Positions 17,541 through 26,141 of a stretch of DNA of 64,000 nt are shown here, in pieces (positions within the stretch are counted from its first letter, which is position 1; every line of letters starts with the position of its first letter). The notes beneath the pieces are model-generated. The model made no database searches, was not told the origin of the DNA, and saw only the letters and a program-made list of their open reading frames with translations. The translations under genes and the position numbers were made by a program. Origin of the DNA: JADJWR01 sp964509545 (GTDB lineage: Bacteria > Pseudomonadota > Gammaproteobacteria > Burkholderiales > Burkholderiaceae_F); assembly GCA_964509545.1 (NCBI GenBank), contig CAZDXQ010000001.1, positions 124,001 to 188,000 of the forward strand, written 5' to 3'.

Positions 17541-18523
17541 ACAACGATTCCCCGCCCGCGGCGCCGCTCAAGGACCCCTTCGCCAAGAAAAAGGGCGAAG
17601 CGAAGACGGCGCCGGTGTTCAAGAAGTTTCCGCTCAAGCGCATCGACGAGGCGGCTGCGGCACGCAAGCCGGAATGGATCCGCGTGAAGGCCGGCTCGCC
17701 GACGACGCGCTTCTACGAGATCAAGGACATCCTGCGCAGCCACCGTCTGCACACGGTGTGCGAGGAAGCGTCGTGCCCGAACATCGGCGAATGCTTCGGC
17801 AAAGGCACCGCCACGTTCATGATCATGGGCGACAAGTGCACGCGCCGCTGCCCATTCTGCGATGTCGGCCACGGCCGCCCCGATCCGCTCGACGCCGAGG
17901 AACCCGTCAACCTGGCGCGCACGATCGCGGCCCTGAAGCTGCGCTACGTCGTCATCACCTCGGTCGACCGCGATGACCTGAAGGACGGCGGCGCGCAGCA
18001 CTTCGTCGACTGCATCCGCGCCGTGCGCAAGAGCTCGCCGGCCACGCGCATCGAGATTCTGGTGCCCGATTTCCGCGGCCGCCTCGACCGGGCGCTGGCC
18101 ATCCTCGAGGCCGCGCCGCCGGACGTGATGAACCACAACCTCGAAACCGTGCCGCGCCTTTACCGCGAGTCGCGGCCGGGCTCCGACTACGCCCATTCGC
18201 TGTCGCTGCTGGCCCAGTTCAAGCGGCGCGTGCCAGGCGTGCCGACCAAGAGCGGGCTGATGGTCGGTCTCGGCGAAACAGACGACGAGATCGTTCATGT
18301 GATGCGCGATCTGCGCGCGCACGAGGTCGACATGCTCACCATCGGCCAGTATCTGGCGCCGAGCGGCCACCACCTGCCGGTGCGTCGCTACGTGCACCCG
18401 GATACTTTCGCCATGTTCGAGCGCGAGGCGCAGGCGATGGGTTTCACCCATGCCGCCGTCGGGCCGCTGGTACGCAGTTCGTACCACGCCGACCAGCAGG
18501 CCCACGCCGCCGGTCTCGTCTGA
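17537..18523 (+). CDS. lipA: Lipoyl synthase LipA
   Basis: Radical-SAM enzyme inserting two sulfurs into octanoyl groups. Both iron-sulfur clusters are represented: the auxiliary cluster cysteines in CEEASCPNIGEC and the radical-SAM motif CTRRCPFC. The C-terminal RSSYHADQQA contains the auxiliary-cluster serine. 328 residues, full length, coupled to lipB. Confidence 0.97.
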   Translation: MNNDSPPAAPLKDPFAKKKGEAKTAPVFKKFPLKRIDEAAAARKPEWIRVKAGSPTTRFYEIKDILRSHRLHTVCEEASCPNIGECFGKGTATFMIMGDKCTRRCPFCDVGHGRPDPLDAEEPVNLARTIAALKLRYVVITSVDRDDLKDGGAQHFVDCIRAVRKSSPATRIEILVPDFRGRLDRALAILEAAPPDVMNHNLETVPRLYRESRPGSDYAHSLSLLAQFKRRVPGVPTKSGLMVGLGETDDEIVHVMRDLRAHEVDMLTIGQYLAPSGHHLPVRRYVHPDTFAMFEREAQAMGFTHAAVGPLVRSSYHADQQAHAAGLV

Positions 18524-18525
18524 CC

Positions 18526-18813
18526 ATGCCGGTGCCTGCCGTGCCGGTCTGGTTCGCCGGCTCGGTGACGGTTGCCGCATTCGTCCTTCTCGGAATCTTC
18601 GTCTATCCGTGGTTGCTGGCGCGGCCTCGCGGTCGCCTCATCGTGGCGTTGCTGACGCTGCTGCTCGCGGGCCTGTTCCTCGCCTTCGATCCGCCGGGCG
18701 ATCCGGCCGCGGCGTCATTGCTGCCGGCTCTGCTTTGGGCCATCGCGCCGGTGATCGTCGGCGCCATCGTCTTCCGGCTGCAACAGCCCGCGCCACCGGA
18801 CGACAGCCGCTAG
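18526..18813 (+). CDS. Small membrane protein, unknown
   Basis: A 95-residue protein with three hydrophobic helices (about residues 8-30, 37-54, 64-83) and a short Pro/Asp-rich tail. It starts two bases after the lipA stop, so it is probably the last gene of that operon. No family recognised. Confidence 0.55.
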   Translation: MPVPAVPVWFAGSVTVAAFVLLGIFVYPWLLARPRGRLIVALLTLLLAGLFLAFDPPGDPAAASLLPALLWAIAPVIVGAIVFRLQQPAPPDDSR

Positions 18814-18937
18814 ACGCGGCCGGGTGGTCTGGCGTCACGAAGTCGCCCGTTCGTGACGGCGATCAGCGCCGGCGCGCGCCGCCAAGTTCACACTGCTGTT
18901 GTTGATCCGTGCCCGCACCGCTCACGAGGAGACGCCG

Positions 18938-19678
18938 ATGCGCCGACAAGCCGAATTCACGCCGTTGCTGATCCTGGACCCCGCACGCCGCCAAGCGTGC
19001 ATCATGGCGCTTGCGCTGGCCGCCGCCGCGGGGCTGCCGCGGACGGTGATGGCGCTGTCGCTCGCCGACATTTCGCAGCGCGATGCCTCGGCCGGCCTGA
19101 AAGGCGCCCTGGAAGCCGGCGCCACAGCCGCGGTCGACCTGCTCGGCCGTACCGATGGTTTCTGGGGCAACGAGAAGCTGCGCATCCCGCTGCCGGACTG
19201 GCTGCGGCGCGCCGAGAAAGCACTGAAGTTCGCCGGCCGCGGCGCCGACATCGATGCGCTGAAACTCGGCGTCAACCGCGCCGCCGAGCAGGCGGTGCCG
19301 CAGGCCAAGGCGCTGCTGATCGACGCGGTCAGGAAGATGAGCGTCGCCGATGCCAAAGCCATTTTGACCGGCGGTGACGACTCGGTGACGAAGTTCTTCG
19401 CCGAGAAGACGCGCGCACCGCTGACGCAGCGCTTCCTGCCCATCGTCAAGCAGACCACCGAGAAGATCGGGTTGGCACAGCAGTACAACGGCCTCGTCGA
19501 CCAAGCCGGCAAACTCGGCCTGACCGGCCGCGGCGTCACCCGCATCGAAAGCCACGTCACCGACAAGGCACTCGACGGCCTGTACTTCATGATCGGCGAG
19601 GAGGAGCGCAAGATCCGCCGCGATCCGGTCAGCGCCGCCAGTTCGATCGTGCAGAAGGTCTTCGGCGCTCTGAAATAG
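18938..19678 (+). CDS. DUF4197 periplasmic protein
   Basis: A 246-residue protein with a hydrophobic signal-like segment (about residues 21-40). The DUF4197-type body starts SLADISQRDASAGLKGALEAGA and continues through GFWGNEKLRIPLPDWLRRAE and DNKALDGLYFMIGEEERKIR-like KALDGLYFMIGEEERKI. Function unknown. The start was chosen at ATG 18938, preceded by GAGGAG. It converges on the M48 protease gene across 71 bases containing the palindrome GACCGATCGGTC. Confidence 0.78.
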   Translation: MRRQAEFTPLLILDPARRQACIMALALAAAAGLPRTVMALSLADISQRDASAGLKGALEAGATAAVDLLGRTDGFWGNEKLRIPLPDWLRRAEKALKFAGRGADIDALKLGVNRAAEQAVPQAKALLIDAVRKMSVADAKAILTGGDDSVTKFFAEKTRAPLTQRFLPIVKQTTEKIGLAQQYNGLVDQAGKLGLTGRGVTRIESHVTDKALDGLYFMIGEEERKIRRDPVSAASSIVQKVFGALK

Positions 19679-19749
19679 CATCGGCGCCGGCGCGCACCAG
19701 TGTCGCGCCGCGAGCGCAAGACCGATCGGTCCGCCGGGCGGGCCGGCCT

Positions 19750-21693
19750 TCAGGCGGCGCCGTGCAGCGCCGGGTTGTCGGCCAGCAACTGTGGCGGCAG
19801 CGGCGCATCGAGGGCGGCGCAGACCGTGCGCAGGCAACTGGCCGCCTTCCAGTGCGTGCTGCCGTCGACAAACGTCACTGCCGCGCAGGCCTTGATCAGT
19901 CGCGGCTTCTCCAGCGGCGCCAGTTGGTTGAGACGGTCGAGGGCGCGGCCAACGGCATCGAGTTCGATGGCCTCCGTCGGCACGCGCTCCGGTTCAATCC
20001 CCGGCAGCAGCAGCACACCGGCGTTGTAGGCGTGCTCCGGCCTCTCGGGCAGACGCACGCTGGCCAACAGCGACATCACCAGCGCGACCTCGTCGGCCAA
20101 TGGCGCCAGGTTCAGGTAGCGGACGGGGCTGGCGCGGTGCGCGCCGGAACCGATGCGCCGCTTCAGCACGGTAAACAGCAGGAACTCGTGCAGCGTCACC
20201 CGGCCGTCGGCGAGGATCAGCCCGTGCGCCAGCTGCAGAAGGCGTTCTCGCCCCGAAGGGGCGAGCTTCAGCAGCGCGGGCAGCGCGCGGTCGAGCAGCG
20301 GCAGGCGCAGCCCGGGCGGCAGTTGCCGGATCACCTCATGGAACGCGTCGACCTGCTGCGCGGCCTCGATCCCGTGGGCCTCGGCCACCAGTTGCCGCTG
20401 CTGGCCGGAAAAAGGCTTGTCCTTTTCGATCAACATCGCCAGTACGACCTGCTGCGCCCGCATGGCGTCGGCGAGCGCCTCCTGCAGCTGCGCCTCGCCC
20501 GGCAGGCTGGCCACCGCCTGCGCCAGCACATGGCCGTCGACGCAGGCGACCCCGATCGACTGCTCCAGTCGTCCGCCGCGCGCCGGCTCTTGCATCAACC
20601 CCGACAGCGGGCTCACCGTCCGCGCTGAGGCCGCTACCGCCAGCGCAGGTCGAGCCCCCGTAGCCGTGGATTCCGCAAGCGCCTCGGCCAGCGGCAGTTC
20701 GGGCGCCGGCAGCATCGGCAGCGGCCGGCCGTAGATGCGCTCGATGCGCCGGGCCAGCGGTGGATGCGTGGCGAACAGTCCGGAGACGAAACTGGGCCTT
20801 GTCGCCCCGAGGAACAGGTGCGACAGCGTTTCCGCATGCGGGTGGTCGATGCGACTGCCCGGTTCGCCCGCCTGCGTCAGCCCGCCGATCTTGCGCAAGG
20901 CGCCGCCGATGCCGTCGGGATTGCGGGTGAACTGCACGCTGCTGGCATCGGCCAGATACTCGCGGCTGCGCGACACCGCCGCCTTGATCAGCCGGCCGAA
21001 GATGACGCCGATGTAGCCGATGATCCACAGCGCCGCGCCGGCCACGACCAGCACGACTACGCCGCTGCGGCTGTCGCGGCTGCCGCGGCCGATCTCGAGC
21101 ATGAAGCGGCCGAACATCGACAGCATCAGCAGCCCGAACAGCACGCCGACCAGGCGGATGTTCAGCCTCATGTCACCGTTTAGGACGTGGCTGAATTCGT
21201 GCCCGATCACGCCCTGCAGTTCGTCGCGTGTCAGTCGGACGAGCGTGCCGCGCGTGACCGCGATGACGGCATCGTGCAGCGAGTGGCCGGCGGCGAAGGC
21301 ATTGATCGACATCTCGTCGTCCATCACATACACACGCGGCACCGGTGTGCCGGAGGCTAGCGCCATTTCCTCGACGACGTTGACCAGCCTCCGCTCGAGC
21401 AGATCGCGCGTCGACGGATCGACGCGCCGCGCGCCGATCATCTGCGCCACGGCTTCGCCGCCGCGGGCCAGCCGCGCCGTCTCCCACCAGGTGCCGCCGC
21501 CGATCATCAGCAGCGTCACCATCGTGTTGGTGAGAAAGAAACCTCGCGGCAGCGGCGGCTGGAAAACGCCAAGGTAGACAAAGGCCGCGACCGCATTGAC
21601 CGCGACGACGATGGCCAGCACCGCCAGCACGAACAGGGCGACGAGGCGCTTGCTGGTGCTGCGCGCCGCTTCCTGGTGCTCGAAGAAGTTCAT
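19750..21693 (-). CDS. Membrane M48 metalloprotease with TerB-like tail
   Basis: A 647-residue HtpX-like protease. Two membrane helices (about 17-43, 52-68) precede the zinc site HEFSH (165-169), the third ligand being E245 in SREYLADASS; two more helices lie at about 181-198 and 210-233. The C-terminal half (after about residue 330) is not part of HtpX and includes ILADGRVTLHEFLLFTVLKR, similar to TerB-type acidic helices. The start is ATG 21693. lemA lies upstream on the same strand; LemA-M48 pairs are common, so a joint membrane quality-control role is likely. Confidence 0.85.
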   Translation of the reverse strand: MNFFEHQEAARSTSKRLVALFVLAVLAIVVAVNAVAAFVYLGVFQPPLPRGFFLTNTMVTLLMIGGGTWWETARLARGGEAVAQMIGARRVDPSTRDLLERRLVNVVEEMALASGTPVPRVYVMDDEMSINAFAAGHSLHDAVIAVTRGTLVRLTRDELQGVIGHEFSHVLNGDMRLNIRLVGVLFGLLMLSMFGRFMLEIGRGSRDSRSGVVVLVVAGAALWIIGYIGVIFGRLIKAAVSRSREYLADASSVQFTRNPDGIGGALRKIGGLTQAGEPGSRIDHPHAETLSHLFLGATRPSFVSGLFATHPPLARRIERIYGRPLPMLPAPELPLAEALAESTATGARPALAVAASARTVSPLSGLMQEPARGGRLEQSIGVACVDGHVLAQAVASLPGEAQLQEALADAMRAQQVVLAMLIEKDKPFSGQQRQLVAEAHGIEAAQQVDAFHEVIRQLPPGLRLPLLDRALPALLKLAPSGRERLLQLAHGLILADGRVTLHEFLLFTVLKRRIGSGAHRASPVRYLNLAPLADEVALVMSLLASVRLPERPEHAYNAGVLLLPGIEPERVPTEAIELDAVGRALDRLNQLAPLEKPRLIKACAAVTFVDGSTHWKAASCLRTVCAALDAPLPPQLLADNPALHGAA

Positions 21694-21766
21694 CGCTGCT
21701 CGCCCGGCGTTCGACACGCGAGGCGGTCCTGCGAGAGTCCCGGGCCGACTGCGCGCCGGCGACTCA

Positions 21767-22038
21767 AACCTATCTCAGCATCCCCGGCGGCCGCGGCGGG
21801 GCCGCCGGGGGATGCCGCGCGAGGCGCGGCGAGGGGGACCATTGCCCGAGGCAAGGACCCGAGTCGCAACGACGCGATCCGCCCCAGGCGACCCCGCCCC
21901 GCAGGGTTGCGACGAGAAGCCGCCGTCTGCGTCGTTGGCGCTGCTGTCGCCGTAGCGCGGGCTACTGTCCTTCGCGCGCCGCCTAGCATCCGGCCGCTTC
22001 TCGTCGCAATGCGACCGTCGGAGATTCTGAGATAGGTT
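21767..22038. repeat. Palindromic intergenic element with terminal inverted repeats
   Basis: This 272-base element fills most of the 345-base stretch between the M48 protease and lemA. Its ends are exact inverted copies of AACCTATCTCAG (21767-21778 and 22027-22038), and the match continues inward at 16 of 18 positions. Inside are a second inverted pair, TTGCGACGAGAAGC (21907-21920 with 21996-22009), and hairpins at 21778-21815, 21842-21854 and 21952-21965. It has no convincing reading frame. The right end touches the lemA stop codon exactly. It looks like a MITE or other mobile palindromic repeat; other copies would have to be sought outside this window. Confidence 0.7.
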
Positions 22039-22626
22039 CTAGAACTGCACCTTGACCGGTTTCTTCTCTTCGGCGCTTTCGGTCGCCGCCAGCAGTTCAG
22101 CGGTACGAAAAGAGAACATGCCGGCAACGACATTGCTTGGAAACTGCTCGACTGCGGTGTTGTAGCTCATCACCGCGTCATTGAACGCCTGTCGCGCGAA
22201 GGCGATCTTGTTCTCGGTGCTGGTCAGCTCTTCGGACAACTGCATCATGTTCTGGTTGGCCTTCAGGTCGGGGTAGGCTTCGGCCAGCGCGAACAGCTTG
22301 CCCAGCGCGCCGGAAAGCAGGCCCTCGGCGGCCATCAGCTGCTTGATCGCGCCGGGATCGGCCGGGTTGGCCGCCGCAGCGCTGTTGGCCGCCACCGCGC
22401 CGGCGCGAGCCTTGATCACCGCCTCGAGCGTCTCGCGCTCATGCTTCATGTAGGCCTTGGCGGTCTCCACCAGGTTCGGAATCAGGTCGTAGCGGCGCTT
22501 CAGCTGCACGTCGATCTGCGCGAACGCGTTCTTGAACACGTTGCGCAGGTTGACCAGCCGGTTGTAGGCGCCGATCACCCAGAACACGACCAGCGCAATT
22601 ACTCCCAGAAAGACGATCCAGCCCAT
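22039..22626 (-). CDS. lemA: LemA family protein
   Basis: A 195-residue protein with an N-terminal membrane helix (residues 2-20) followed by a helical coiled domain (YNRLVNLRNVFKNAFAQIDVQLKRRYDLIPNLVETAK, the LemA hallmark). The function is poorly defined; it is often encoded with M48 proteases or TPM-domain proteins. It precedes the M48 gene on the same strand, now separated from it by the palindromic element, whose repeat begins right after the TAG. Confidence 0.92.
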   Translation of the reverse strand: MGWIVFLGVIALVVFWVIGAYNRLVNLRNVFKNAFAQIDVQLKRRYDLIPNLVETAKAYMKHERETLEAVIKARAGAVAANSAAAANPADPGAIKQLMAAEGLLSGALGKLFALAEAYPDLKANQNMMQLSEELTSTENKIAFARQAFNDAVMSYNTAVEQFPSNVVAGMFSFRTAELLAATESAEEKKPVKVQF

Positions 22627-22683
22627 GCCGTCCTCTCCTCGTGGTTCGCCCTGGCCGCGACGCGGCGTCTGGCGTCGCGGCGG

Positions 22684-22711
22684 ACTATAAGAGAAACACG
22701 CGCTCGCGCAA
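22684..22711 (-). promoter_or_regulatory. Candidate sigma-70 promoter of lemA
   Basis: On the minus strand TTGCGC (22711-22706) and TATAGT (22689-22684) are spaced 16 bases, ending about 58 bases before the lemA start. The -10 box matches consensus at five of six positions. The rest of the 198-base gap before dolP shows nothing clear. Confidence 0.45.
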
Positions 22712-22824
22712 TGGATTTCGGCACCCGGCGCCGAACGCCAGTCGAACGGCTCGCCAGCGGCCGCAGAAGATGCTGCCGCGGCTGGCCCGCGACCCTGACG
22801 GCTTTGCGCCGAAGACCGGCACCG

Positions 22825-23472
22825 CTATTTGCGTTCGCCCTCGGCCGACTTGCCCGAACCCTTCTTCAGTTCGGCGGCTTCCTCTTCGCTCAGGTAGTCG
22901 AACAGCTTGACCACCTGCCGCGCGCCCGAGACGCGGCTGGCGGCACGCGCTGCCGCCTCGCCCTCGTCCTGCGTGACTCGGCCCATCAGGTAGACGACGC
23001 TACGCTCGGAAACGACCTTGATCGTGGCGCTCGGCACGCCCTTGGCTTCGAGCAGCGCCGCACGTACCTTGGCGGTGAGCGCGGTATCGAAGTTGCGGTT
23101 GCTGAGCGTCGACAGGCTGCCGACGTGCAGTTCGTTCGCCACCGAGGCGACGTTCTCGGCTTTCTCGGCGATCGCCTGCGCCTCGAGCCTGGCCTGCTCG
23201 CTGGTCACTTCGCCGGAAAGCAGCACGCGCCGGTTGTAGCTGTTGACGCTGACATTGGCGCGGTCGCGCGGGAACTTCTCGGCCAGCGCCCGGTTGATCC
23301 GCCGTTCGATTGCCTCGTCCTCGAGCTGGATGCCGACCGAGCGCCGATCGGTGACGACGATCGCGCCACCGACGGCCGCGCCGCCGACAACGAGGGGCGC
23401 GCAGCCCGAGCTGGCGAACAGCGCGACGGCAATCGAAGCGGCCAGCGCCGTGCGCCGGTTCATCTTTCTCAT
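22825..23472 (-). CDS. dolP: BON-domain outer-membrane lipoprotein (DolP/YraP)
   Basis: Signal peptide with lipobox ASSGC near residue 24, then two BON domains (about 50-115 and 125-190; IERRINRALAEKF ... VLLSGEVTSEQAR, and LTAKVRAALLEA ... VYLMGRVTQDEGE). DolP supports outer-membrane integrity and BAM function. The chosen ATG 23472 has GGGAG five bases upstream. In E. coli diaA stands between yraN and dolP; here only 69 bases separate them. Confidence 0.88.
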   Translation of the reverse strand: MRKMNRRTALAASIAVALFASSGCAPLVVGGAAVGGAIVVTDRRSVGIQLEDEAIERRINRALAEKFPRDRANVSVNSYNRRVLLSGEVTSEQARLEAQAIAEKAENVASVANELHVGSLSTLSNRNFDTALTAKVRAALLEAKGVPSATIKVVSERSVVYLMGRVTQDEGEAAARAASRVSGARQVVKLFDYLSEEEAAELKKGSGKSAEGERK

Positions 23473-23541
23473 CTTTTCTCCCAAACGGCGATTGAAAAGG
23501 GGCGGTGCAATTCAATGCTGCGCGGCAGCGGCAGCGAAGAT

Positions 23542-23943
23542 TCAGTCGGCGGAGAACGCATCGCGGATCCAGTCGCGCACGCCGTCGATGTCGGCCGTGA
23601 TCACGTCGAAGCGGCAGGGCGGCAATCCGGCGCGCGCGCCGTAGCGCTCGAGCAGGAAATGCTGCGCGGCGCGCACCAGCCGCCGTCGCTTGAACGGATC
23701 GACGCTGCCGCCGGCACCGCCGAAGTCGTCGCTGCGTCGCATGCGAACCTCGACGAAGACCACCGTGCCGCTGTCGTCGGCAACGATGTCGAGTTCGCCT
23801 TCACGAAATCGGACATTGCGCGCGAGGATACGACAACCGGCCGCCTCGAGCCTGGCGCAGGCCGCCGTTTCGGCCGCGTCGCCGGCGCGCTGCTTCGGCG
23901 TGCGCACGCCGTGCGCATGATTGCGTCGCCGCAGGAAGGTCAT
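23542..23943 (-). CDS. yraN: YraN/UPF0102 endonuclease-like protein
   Basis: A 133-residue protein of the YraN family, a small PD-(D/E)XK-type nuclease fold: GDAAETAACARLEAAG, GELDIVADDSGTVVFVEVRMR and FDVITADIDG are the conserved blocks. Biological role unknown. It stands between the LpoA-like gene and dolP, as in gammaproteobacteria. The 168 bases between it and the LpoA-like stop hold no gene that I can see. Confidence 0.9.
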   Translation of the reverse strand: MTFLRRRNHAHGVRTPKQRAGDAAETAACARLEAAGCRILARNVRFREGELDIVADDSGTVVFVEVRMRRSDDFGGAGGSVDPFKRRRLVRAAQHFLLERYGARAGLPPCRFDVITADIDGVRDWIRDAFSAD

Positions 23944-24111
23944 GCGATCTCCCTGGCCGCGCGGGCCGGATCGGCGCCGACAGGCAAGTGCAGGCGCGCG
24001 GGCGCATCGCGCAGCAGGAAGGATGCCCGCCGCCGCGACCGCCGCCTGCCCTGCGTCCGCGCGCCGCGTCCGCGGCTCTGGTGCCTCGCGCCCGCCGTGG
24101 ACGGGCGCCGC

Positions 24112-25203
24112 TCATCGCAGCACATCCCTTCGCTCCGCCTTGCCGTTGGCAAAGACCGCCATCACCGGCGATCGTTCCACGCGCCCCCCAAGCGCGGGAT
24201 CGACCCGCAACCAGCCGGTGACGCCATCGAGTTCGAAGCGGCTGCCGCCCTTCGTCCATTCAGCGGCAACGCGATAGGCATCGATGCCGAGCGCATACAG
24301 CCGCTCCAGTTCCGCGCTGTACGGCGTGGCCGGGCGCGGATAGACCATCACCGCCGGATGATCGGGTTCAAGCAGCCACGGCATGTCGACGAAGGCAAGT
24401 CCCTCGAGATCCGTGGCCAGGCCGATCGTCGACGGCTCGAGCAGGTGCAGGCGCGATGTGCCGATGATCGTCGCCTCGGCCGGCAGCCACGGGCGCACGG
24501 CTGCCGCCTCGCCGGCGTCGAGGGCGAGCAGGATCGCCTGCCAGGGCTGCGCGGCCAGCCGCTTGGCCAGCGCCTCGAGCCGTTCTTTCTTCAGCGAAAG
24601 TTCCAGCGTCTCGATCCGCCGCTCGCGCTCGCGCGCGGCAGCGGTGAAGGCGGCGCCGGCGCGGCGCTCGAGGACACCGCCGCCGACGACAACGGCAAGC
24701 GGCAGTGCGGCCGACGTGGTGCCCGCCGTCATCGGCAGGCGCAGCAACGCGCGGACGATGCTGCGCGCCTCGTCCTCGATGCGCAACCCCAGCGCCAGCA
24801 TCGACGGCGGCAGCGGCGCCGGTGACGACGGCGCATTCAGCGCCAGCACCGGCAGGCTGGCGCCGCCACCGCGCACCAGCGCGTCGACCGCATCGCGCGT
24901 CAGCGGGCCAACCACCAGGCGCGCGCCGCGCCTGGCCGCCGCGTCGATGGCGGCGGCGACCATGGCCGGCGATTCATCGGTGTCGCGCGACTCGATCGCC
25001 ATCGGCGCTCCGGCCCTGGCGTGGGCAGCGAAGAACCCGGCACGGATCGCCTCGGCGGCGCGGGCGAAAGCTGTCGCCTCGCCCGGCAGTACGAGCACGA
25101 TCGCCGGCAGCGTCTCGCCAGCAGCCGGCGCGTTTGCGGCCGACTGTGCTGCCGCCGACAATGGTGCGCCAAGCAGCGCCACAAGGAACAGCAGGCAACG
25201 CAT
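24112..25203 (-). CDS. Short LpoA-like penicillin-binding protein activator
   Basis: A 363-residue periplasmic protein with a signal peptide (about residues 1-19, ending SAAAQ) and one periplasmic-binding-protein fold domain (LPAIVLVLPGEATAFARAAEAIRAGF ... RLVVGPLTRDAVDAL). It corresponds to the C-terminal half of LpoA. The N-terminal helical repeat domain is missing, and the signal peptide has no lipobox cysteine, so it is predicted soluble. Position next to yraN and divergent from rsmI supports the LpoA assignment. Its ATG overlaps the rsmI ATG within CATG. Confidence 0.8.
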   Translation of the reverse strand: MRCLLFLVALLGAPLSAAAQSAANAPAAGETLPAIVLVLPGEATAFARAAEAIRAGFFAAHARAGAPMAIESRDTDESPAMVAAAIDAAARRGARLVVGPLTRDAVDALVRGGGASLPVLALNAPSSPAPLPPSMLALGLRIEDEARSIVRALLRLPMTAGTTSAALPLAVVVGGGVLERRAGAAFTAAARERERRIETLELSLKKERLEALAKRLAAQPWQAILLALDAGEAAAVRPWLPAEATIIGTSRLHLLEPSTIGLATDLEGLAFVDMPWLLEPDHPAVMVYPRPATPYSAELERLYALGIDAYRVAAEWTKGGSRFELDGVTGWLRVDPALGGRVERSPVMAVFANGKAERRDVLR

Positions 25204-26101
25204 GAACCGTCCGGGAATCGAGGCCGACGCCCTGATCATCGCCAGCGGCGTGGCGCAGCAGGAACTGCCCGCGTGCACGCTGTATGCGGTGGCCACGCCG
25301 ATCGGCAACGCCGCCGACATGACGTTGCGTGCGCTATGGGTGCTTTCGCGGGTCGATGCCATCGCCGCCGAGGATACCCGCACCAGCGCGGCGCTCCTGC
25401 GCCGCTACGGCATTTCGACGCCGCTGCTGTCGGCTCATCAGCACAACGAGCGCGCCGCTGCCGAAAAGATCGTTGCGCGGCTGCGCGCCGGCGCGCGCAT
25501 CGCCCTGATCACCGACGCCGGCACGCCGGCCATTTCCGATCCGGGCGCGCGGCTGGTGCGGGCGGTCCTCGAGGCCGGACTGCGCGTGGTCCCGGTGCCG
25601 GGGGCCAGCGCGCTCACCGCGGCGGCATCCACCGCTGGCCTGCACGGCGATGCGCTTACCTTCGTCGGCTTCCTGCCGACGGGCCGCGCGAGCCGCGAGC
25701 GGCGGTTGCGCGAACTGGCGGCGCGCGGCGAGCCGTTCGCGCTGTTCGAAGCGCCGCACCGCATCGCCGAAACAGCGGTCGACCTCGCGGCTGTGCTCGA
25801 GCCCGGGCGGCGCGTCGTCGTCGCGCGCGAACTGACCAAGAAGTTCGAGACGCTGCAGGTGTGCGCAGCCGGCGACCTGCCGCAGGCGGTCGGCGCCGAG
25901 GCCCGCGGCGAATTCGTGCTGCTCGTCGATGCGGCGGAGCAGACCTCGGCGCACGACGCTGTCGCGCAGGTCGATGCAACGACGCGGCGCTGGCTGCTGG
26001 CGCTCGCCGAGGCACTGCCCGCCTCGCGCGCGGCCGCGGTCGCGGCCAGGGCGAGCGGACTGCCGCGCGAACAGCTGTACGTGCTGCTGGCGAAGCAATG
26101 A
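25202..26101 (+). CDS. rsmI: 16S rRNA (cytidine(1402)-2'-O)-methyltransferase
   Basis: Tetrapyrrole-methylase-fold enzyme methylating the decoding centre of 16S rRNA. Conserved motifs: TLYAVATPIGNAADMTLRAL, AAEDTRTSAALLRRYGI, LITDAGTPAISDPGARLV and VPGASALTAA. The start ATG 25202 gives about 25 residues before the core; GTG 25250 is an alternative but lacks a ribosome site. Converges on the kinase gene across 40 bases with a 7-bp hairpin (26116-26136). Confidence 0.93.
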   Translation: MNRPGIEADALIIASGVAQQELPACTLYAVATPIGNAADMTLRALWVLSRVDAIAAEDTRTSAALLRRYGISTPLLSAHQHNERAAAEKIVARLRAGARIALITDAGTPAISDPGARLVRAVLEAGLRVVPVPGASALTAAASTAGLHGDALTFVGFLPTGRASRERRLRELAARGEPFALFEAPHRIAETAVDLAAVLEPGRRVVVARELTKKFETLQVCAAGDLPQAVGAEARGEFVLLVDAAEQTSAHDAVAQVDATTRRWLLALAEALPASRAAAVAARASGLPREQLYVLLAKQ

Positions 26102-26141
26102 GCGTGCTGCGGCCCGCCGCGTCGGGAACACGCGGCGCGCC

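Noticed and set aside
21676..22035. Short plus-strand reading frames inside the palindromic element
   Set aside because: They are broken up by hairpin arms, have no ribosome site and are Arg/Ala/Pro-rich; the DNA is better explained by its inverted repeats.
22441..24825. 794-codon plus-strand frame across lemA, dolP, yraN and the LpoA-like gene
   Set aside because: It runs through four genuine minus-strand genes and their gaps, with no coherent domain.
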